From Reyranella humidisoli (lineage in GTDB: Bacteria > Pseudomonadota > Alphaproteobacteria > Reyranellales > Reyranellaceae): 64,000 nucleotides of DNA. A program made the position numbers and the translations under genes. The stretch covers positions 186,001-250,000 of the forward strand of contig NZ_JAHOPB010000002.1 of NCBI RefSeq assembly GCF_019039055.1. Direction: 5' to 3'. Below the pieces are notes generated by a model. That model was not told the DNA's origin. It was given only the letters and a program-made list of their open reading frames with translations, and searched no databases. How positions within the stretch are numbered: position 1 is the stretch's first letter; the number at the start of each line of letters is the position of its first letter. Shown in pieces: positions 59,635 through 64,000 of this stretch.

Positions 59635-61496
59635 GGCTGTGGCGCAAGTCTGCCTCGCCTGAACCGGCCGCCGCGGAAAACGCGGCGGCCGGCGCGCGTT
59701 ACACCTCGGCCAAGGAGCGGCTGAAGGGCGATGCGCAGGAGACCGCCCGGCAGCGCCTGATGATCGCCTCGGTGATCTTCGGCATTGCCTTCACGGCGGT
59801 CGGCCTGCGCATGGGTTACGTGTCGCTGCTGCGTGACGGCGCCGAGCCGACACAGCGCGTCGCGGCCCGCGGCGGTTCGATCCAGTCCGAGCGCGCCGAC
59901 ATCGTGGACCGCAATGGCGCCGTGCTGGCGACGTCGGTCCCGGTCATGTCGGCGTTCGTCAATCCGCACCTTCTGCTCGACCCGCAGGAAGCCGCGCGCA
60001 AGATCGTGACGGCGCTTCCGGACCTGAAGTACGACGACGTCCGCGAGAAGCTCGAAGGCGACCGGACCTTCGTCTGGATCAAGCGCGGCCTCAGCCCGCG
60101 CGAGCACGACCGCGTCAACCGCCTCGGCATTCCCGGCCTCGAGTTCCAGGCCGAGGAACGTCGCATCTATCCGCAGGGTACCGCCGCCGCTCATATTCTG
60201 GGCTATGCCAGCGTCGACAATACCGGCCTTGCGGGCACGGAGCGCTACTTCGACCAGCAGCTCCAGAGTGGCGAGACGGTGCAGCTTTCCATCGACCTGC
60301 GCCTGCAGCGCATCGTCGAGCGCGAACTCGCGCGCGCCGTCCAGAAATTCTCGGCGATCGGCGCCACCGCGATCGTGATGGACGTCACCAACGGCGAGGT
60401 CCTCGCCATGGCGTCGCTGCCCACCTACAATCCCAACAGCACCCGGACGCTGACCAACGAGGCGCTTTTCAATCGCGCCACGCTCGGCGTCTACGAGCAG
60501 GGTTCGACCTTCAAGATATTCAATACGGCCATGGCGCTCGATTCGGGCAAGGTGTCGATGACGAGCGTCTTCGATGCCACGTCGCCGATCAAGATCGACC
60601 GCTTCACCATCAACGACGACCACGCCCAGCGCCGTCCGCTGTCGGTGCCCGATATCTTCAAGTATTCGTCGAACATCGCCTCGGCCAAGATGGCGGTCGA
60701 GGTGATGGGGCCGGAGGGCCAGAGGGCCTTCTTCGACAAGATCGGCTTCCTGAAGCCGGTCACCACCCAGCTTCCCGAAGTCGCCGGCCCGCTCTGGCCG
60801 CGTCACTGGATGAAGATCAACACCATGACCATCGCCTTCGGTCACGGCATCTCGGTGACGCCGCTGCATCTGGCGATGGGTTCCGCGGCCATGATCAACG
60901 GCGGCATCCTCTACCAGCCCTCGCTGGTCAAGCGCACGGCCGCCAGCGACAAGGGCCGCCGGGTCATCCAGCAGAAGACGTCGGTCAACATGCGCCAGCT
61001 GCTGCGCCTCAACGCGGTCGAGGGAACCGGCAAGAACGCCAACGTTCCGGGCTACGAGGTCGGCGGCAAGACAGGCACCGCCGAGAAGCCGGGGCGCGGC
61101 GGCTACCGCCAGAAGGCGCTGATCAGCTCCTTCGTCGGCGCGTTCCCGATGAACGACCCGAAGTTCGTCGTCATCGTCTCGCTCGACGAGCCGAAGGGCC
61201 TGCCCGAGACGGGCGGCTACGCCACGGCCGGCTGGGTCGCGGCGCCGTCGGTCAAGGTCATCATCGAACAGATCGTGTCGCTCTACGGCATCCTGCCGGG
61301 CGATCTCAAGGAAGGCCTGCCCCCGATCGAGATCGCCTCGACCCCGGTGCCGGCTCCCGTCGTACCGGCGCAGGTCGTACCGGCGAGCGTGCGTCGCTCG
61401 CCCGGCGATCATCGCAAGGCCCTGCCGGTCCGCCCGGCCCCCGGTCAGACGGCGGCGGCACCCGGTCCGGGAGTGCGCCGCGTTGCGTCTGAGTGA
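59631..61496 (+). CDS. ftsI: septal peptidoglycan transpeptidase PBP3/FtsI
   Basis: Cross-links septal peptidoglycan; 621 residues. A cytoplasmic tail and one membrane helix (RLMIASVIFGIAFTAVGLRMG) are followed by the non-catalytic pedestal (RGSIQSERADIVDRNGAVLA region) and the transpeptidase domain. That domain has the SxxK serine in GSTFKIFNTA, SxN in YSSNIASAK and KTG in VGGKTGTAEKP. A Pro/Ala-rich cytosol-distal tail ends the protein. It overlaps ftsL at the start and murE by 14 bases at the end. Confidence 0.97.
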   Translation: MRLWRKSASPEPAAAENAAAGARYTSAKERLKGDAQETARQRLMIASVIFGIAFTAVGLRMGYVSLLRDGAEPTQRVAARGGSIQSERADIVDRNGAVLATSVPVMSAFVNPHLLLDPQEAARKIVTALPDLKYDDVREKLEGDRTFVWIKRGLSPREHDRVNRLGIPGLEFQAEERRIYPQGTAAAHILGYASVDNTGLAGTERYFDQQLQSGETVQLSIDLRLQRIVERELARAVQKFSAIGATAIVMDVTNGEVLAMASLPTYNPNSTRTLTNEALFNRATLGVYEQGSTFKIFNTAMALDSGKVSMTSVFDATSPIKIDRFTINDDHAQRRPLSVPDIFKYSSNIASAKMAVEVMGPEGQRAFFDKIGFLKPVTTQLPEVAGPLWPRHWMKINTMTIAFGHGISVTPLHLAMGSAAMINGGILYQPSLVKRTAASDKGRRVIQQKTSVNMRQLLRLNAVEGTGKNANVPGYEVGGKTGTAEKPGRGGYRQKALISSFVGAFPMNDPKFVVIVSLDEPKGLPETGGYATAGWVAAPSVKVIIEQIVSLYGILPGDLKEGLPPIEIASTPVPAPVVPAQVVPASVRRSPGDHRKALPVRPAPGQTAAAPGPGVRRVASE

Positions 61497-62970
61497 GCTG
61501 ATGCGCCGGGGCGCAGACGCAACCGCGATTTATCCCGCGTTGCCGCGCGATCCCATTCTCGCCGGACTGACGCTCGACTCCCGCAAGGTAAAGCCGGGTT
61601 ATCTTTTCGCCGCCCTGTCGGGGAGCCACCAGGACGGGGCTGCCTTCGTGGCCGACGCCGTGAAGCGCGGTGCCGTCGCGATTCTCGCCGCCCCCGATGC
61701 CGTGCTGCCGCCGCTCGATCCTGGCATCGTGGTCGTGCGCGACGCCAATACGCGCCGTCGCGTGGCGTTGATGGCCTCGGCCTTCGCCGGCGCCCAGCCC
61801 GCCACCATCGCCGCCGTCACCGGCACCAACGGCAAATCGTCGACAGTGCATTTCGTACGCCAGATCTGGGAGCGGATCGGTCTGAAGGCGGCCAGCATCG
61901 GAACGCTCGGGATCGTGTCGCCCGGCCTCGTGCGCGACGGCGGCCTCACCACGCCCGATCCGGTGCAGCTTCACGAGGACCTGGCGACCCTGGCGCGCGA
62001 GGGCGTGTCGCATCTCGCCATCGAGGCGTCGAGCCACGGCATCGACCAGTCACGGCTCGACGGGCTGCGCCTCGCCGCGGCGGCCTTCACCAACCTCACG
62101 CACGAGCATCTGGACTATCACCGCTCGATGGACGCCTACTTCGCGGCCAAGGCGCGCCTGTTCGACGTGCTGCTGCCGCCGAACAGCACCGCCGTCGTCA
62201 ACGCCGACAGCGATCGCGCCGACGCACTGGCCGCGATCTGCCGCTCGCGCGGCATCCGCTTCTGGACCTATGGTGCGAAGGGCAGCGAGTTCCGTCTGCT
62301 GGCCGACGATCCCACGCCGACCGGCCAGAATCTGTCGCTCGAAGTCATGGGCACACGCCACGAAGTCGACCTGCCGCTGGTCGGCGGCTTCCAGGCCTCG
62401 AACGCGCTGGCGGCGCTCGGCCTCGTCGTTGCCACCGGCGGCGATCCGGCCCGCGCCGTCGCCGCGCTCGCCCATCTGACCGGCGCGCCCGGCCGGCTGC
62501 AGCTCGTCGCCCGCCATCGCACCGGCGCCGCCGTCTATGTCGACTATGCCCACAAGCCCGAGGCGCTGGAGACGGTGTTGCGCACGCTGCGGCCCTTCGC
62601 GCGCGGCAAGCTCGTCGTCGTGTTCGGCTGCGGCGGCGACCGCGACCGCGCCAAGCGGCCGGTGATGGGCGAGATCGCCACGCGCCTTGCCGACCTCACC
62701 ATCGTCACCGACGACAATCCTCGCAGCGAGGAGCCGGCCGCGATCCGCGCCGAGATCGTGCGCGGTATCGCTGACGATCGCCGCAACTGGATCGAGATTG
62801 CCAACGGCCGCCACGCCGCCCTTGCCGCTGGCATGGAAGCGCTGTCGAGCGCCGACGACCTGCTGCTGATCGCCGGCAAGGGCCATGAGACCGGACAGAC
62901 GATCAAGGGCGTGACGCACCATTTCGACGACGCGGAGGAAGCGCGCGCCCTGGCCGGAGGCACGGCATGA
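61483..62970 (+). CDS. murE: UDP-MurNAc-tripeptide synthetase (meso-diaminopimelate adding)
   Basis: Adds meso-diaminopimelate to UDP-MurNAc-Ala-Glu in the cytoplasm; 495 residues. The ATP loop is AVTGTNGKSSTVHF. The carbamylated-lysine region and TTPDPVQLHEDLATLA are present. DNPRSEEPAAI is the DNPR motif that selects meso-DAP over lysine, which fits a Gram-negative wall. I accept TTG 61483 (MRLSELMRRG is the usual MurE beginning); an ATG at 61501 would lose it. It overlaps ftsI by 14 bases and murF by four. Confidence 0.97.
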   Translation: MRLSELMRRGADATAIYPALPRDPILAGLTLDSRKVKPGYLFAALSGSHQDGAAFVADAVKRGAVAILAAPDAVLPPLDPGIVVVRDANTRRRVALMASAFAGAQPATIAAVTGTNGKSSTVHFVRQIWERIGLKAASIGTLGIVSPGLVRDGGLTTPDPVQLHEDLATLAREGVSHLAIEASSHGIDQSRLDGLRLAAAAFTNLTHEHLDYHRSMDAYFAAKARLFDVLLPPNSTAVVNADSDRADALAAICRSRGIRFWTYGAKGSEFRLLADDPTPTGQNLSLEVMGTRHEVDLPLVGGFQASNALAALGLVVATGGDPARAVAALAHLTGAPGRLQLVARHRTGAAVYVDYAHKPEALETVLRTLRPFARGKLVVVFGCGGDRDRAKRPVMGEIATRLADLTIVTDDNPRSEEPAAIRAEIVRGIADDRRNWIEIANGRHAALAAGMEALSSADDLLLIAGKGHETGQTIKGVTHHFDDAEEARALAGGTA

Positions 62971-64000
62971 GCGCGCTCTGGACCTCCGACGAGGTGAAGG
63001 CGGCGCTGACGGCGGCTTCCATCACCATACCCTTCGAGGCCGAGGGCGTGACCTTCGATAGCCGCGCCGTCGGCAAGGGCGATCTCTTCTTTGCCCTGAG
63101 CGGAGAGACGACCGACGGTCACGGTTTTGTGGCCGATGCTTTGTCGCGCGGCGCCGCGGCCGCCGTCGTGTCGCGCGACGTCGAGGGCGCCCGTGGCACG
63201 CTGGTTCGCGTGCCGGACACGATGAAGGCGCTGGTCGAACTCGGTCGTGCCGCGCGTCGCCGCAGCAAGGCGCGAATCGCCAGCGTCACCGGCTCGGTCG
63301 GCAAGACCAGCACCAAGGACGCGTTGCGCGCGATGCTCTCGGCCCAGGCGCCGACCTCGGCCAGCGTCGCGAGCTACAACAATCATGTCGGCGTGCCGGT
63401 CAGCCTCGCGCGCCTGCCGCGCGGTGCGCAGTACGGCGTGTTCGAGATCGGCATGAACCATCCCGGCGAGATCGAGCCGCTCGCCCGTCAGGTCGAGGCG
63501 CATGTCGGCGTCGTGACCAATGTGGGGCCGGTGCACATCGGCCACATGGGCAGTGAGGAAGCGGTCGCCGACGAGAAGGGGTGTCTGTTCGCCGGCATGG
63601 CGGAAGGCGCAGTGGCCGTGCTCAATCGCGACAGCCATCACTACGAGCGGCTGGTCGGAAAAGCGCGTCATTTCGGCGTTTCACGCATCGTCGGCTTCGG
63701 GCGCAGCGAGGCTGCGGACGCCCGTCTTGTCTCCTGCAATCTGCAGGATTCGGGCAGTGAAGTTGCAGCCTTGCTCCACGGTCGCCGGATCGAGTATCGG
63801 CTGGGCGCGGCCGGTGAGCATTGGGTGCTGAACAGCGTCGCGGCGCTGGCGGTGGTCGAGGCGCTCGGCGCGGATGTGTCGAGCGCGGCGGCCACGCTGG
63901 CCGGCGTGAAGGCCTCACCCGGTCGTGGTGCGCGCCGGATGCTGAAGTTCGGCAACGGCACGATCGAGCTGCTGGACGAGAGCTACAACGCCAATCCGGT
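62967..64000 (+). CDS. murF: UDP-MurNAc-pentapeptide synthetase (3' end outside window)
   Basis: Adds D-Ala-D-Ala to UDP-MurNAc-tripeptide. About 344 codons are present and the frame is still open at the window end, so the C terminus is missing. The N-terminal domain has FDSRAVGKGDLFFALSGET; the ATP-binding loop is ASVTGSVGKTSTKDALR. SYNNHVGVPVSLARLP, EIGMNHPGEIEPLA and NVGPVHIGHMGSEEAVADEK are MurF signatures, and LLDESYNANP lies near the cut. ATG 62967 overlaps the murE stop (ATGA). Confidence 0.96.
   Translation, partial: MSALWTSDEVKAALTAASITIPFEAEGVTFDSRAVGKGDLFFALSGETTDGHGFVADALSRGAAAAVVSRDVEGARGTLVRVPDTMKALVELGRAARRRSKARIASVTGSVGKTSTKDALRAMLSAQAPTSASVASYNNHVGVPVSLARLPRGAQYGVFEIGMNHPGEIEPLARQVEAHVGVVTNVGPVHIGHMGSEEAVADEKGCLFAGMAEGAVAVLNRDSHHYERLVGKARHFGVSRIVGFGRSEAADARLVSCNLQDSGSEVAALLHGRRIEYRLGAAGEHWVLNSVAALAVVEALGADVSSAAATLAGVKASPGRGARRMLKFGNGTIELLDESYNANP

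Overview
The window reads as a continuous stretch of chromosome from a GC-rich alphaproteobacterium. The evidence is the gene content and order: yqeY-dnaG-rpoD, a ctaC-ctaD-ctaB-coxF-ctaG-ctaE oxidase operon, rnpB next to mraZ-rsmH-ftsL-ftsI-murE-murF, a mitochondrial-processing-peptidase-like M16 protease behind thrC, and many CoA-transferase, acyl-CoA dehydrogenase and Bug-type genes. Placement near Rhodospirillales/Hyphomicrobiales (for example a Reyranella-like lineage) is a guess. I see no phage, insertion sequence, CRISPR array, tRNA or rRNA. Genes are densely packed on both strands, often with ATGA or GTGA stop-start overlaps.

Layout. 1-4.5 kb: an amidohydrolase cut by the window edge, two lipoproteins, a small WQPI-motif protein, a self-contained XRE-cupin regulator plus EamA transporter unit, and a small unknown. 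4.5-14.4 kb: information and nucleotide metabolism (rpoD, dnaG, yqeY, then divergent carA-carB and greA). 14.4-19.2 kb: YciB-type membrane protein, NTF2-like protein, an Lrp regulator divergent from trxB, a LysR regulator, a candidate small RNA, and a DUF6492 protein. 19.2-23.8 kb: a minus-strand acyl-CoA catabolic block (CaiB-type CoA transferase, acyl-CoA dehydrogenase, enoyl-CoA hydratase, Bug solute receptor), interrupted by a large inverted repeat. 23.8-28 kb: a periplasmic molybdoenzyme (MsrP), two exported thioredoxin-fold paralogues and an atypical EF-G-like GTPase. 28-35.3 kb: aminotransferase, the ATP-grasp/alpha-E/transglutaminase cassette, an enoyl reductase and a periplasmic cyclophilin. 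35.5-43.6 kb: the aa3 oxidase operon followed by DUF983, SURF1, an M32 carboxypeptidase and DUF1272. 43.7-52.7 kb: thrC, M16 protease, beta-hydroxylase, acetyltransferase, an intradiol dioxygenase joined to an ABC importer, MFS and hydrolase genes. 52.7-57 kb: uvrB, TSUP permease, a TerB-DnaJ protein and an AmpD-like amidase. 57-64 kb: rnpB and the division/cell-wall cluster, with murF cut by the window end.

The most interesting signal is at 25401-25835. This full-length exported thioredoxin-fold gene is interrupted by a single in-frame TGA exactly where the first residue of the CxxC redox motif should be (TGA-Gly-Gly-Cys). A hairpin with a bulged U and a GU in its loop follows at the spacing known for bacterial SECIS elements. 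It is therefore a candidate selenoprotein with a UxxC motif. Its neighbour at 24895-25332 is a paralogue with Ser at the same position. Both lie beside an msrP gene that has no msrQ partner here, so the block may be a periplasmic redox module. The alternative is a nonsense-mutated pseudogene.
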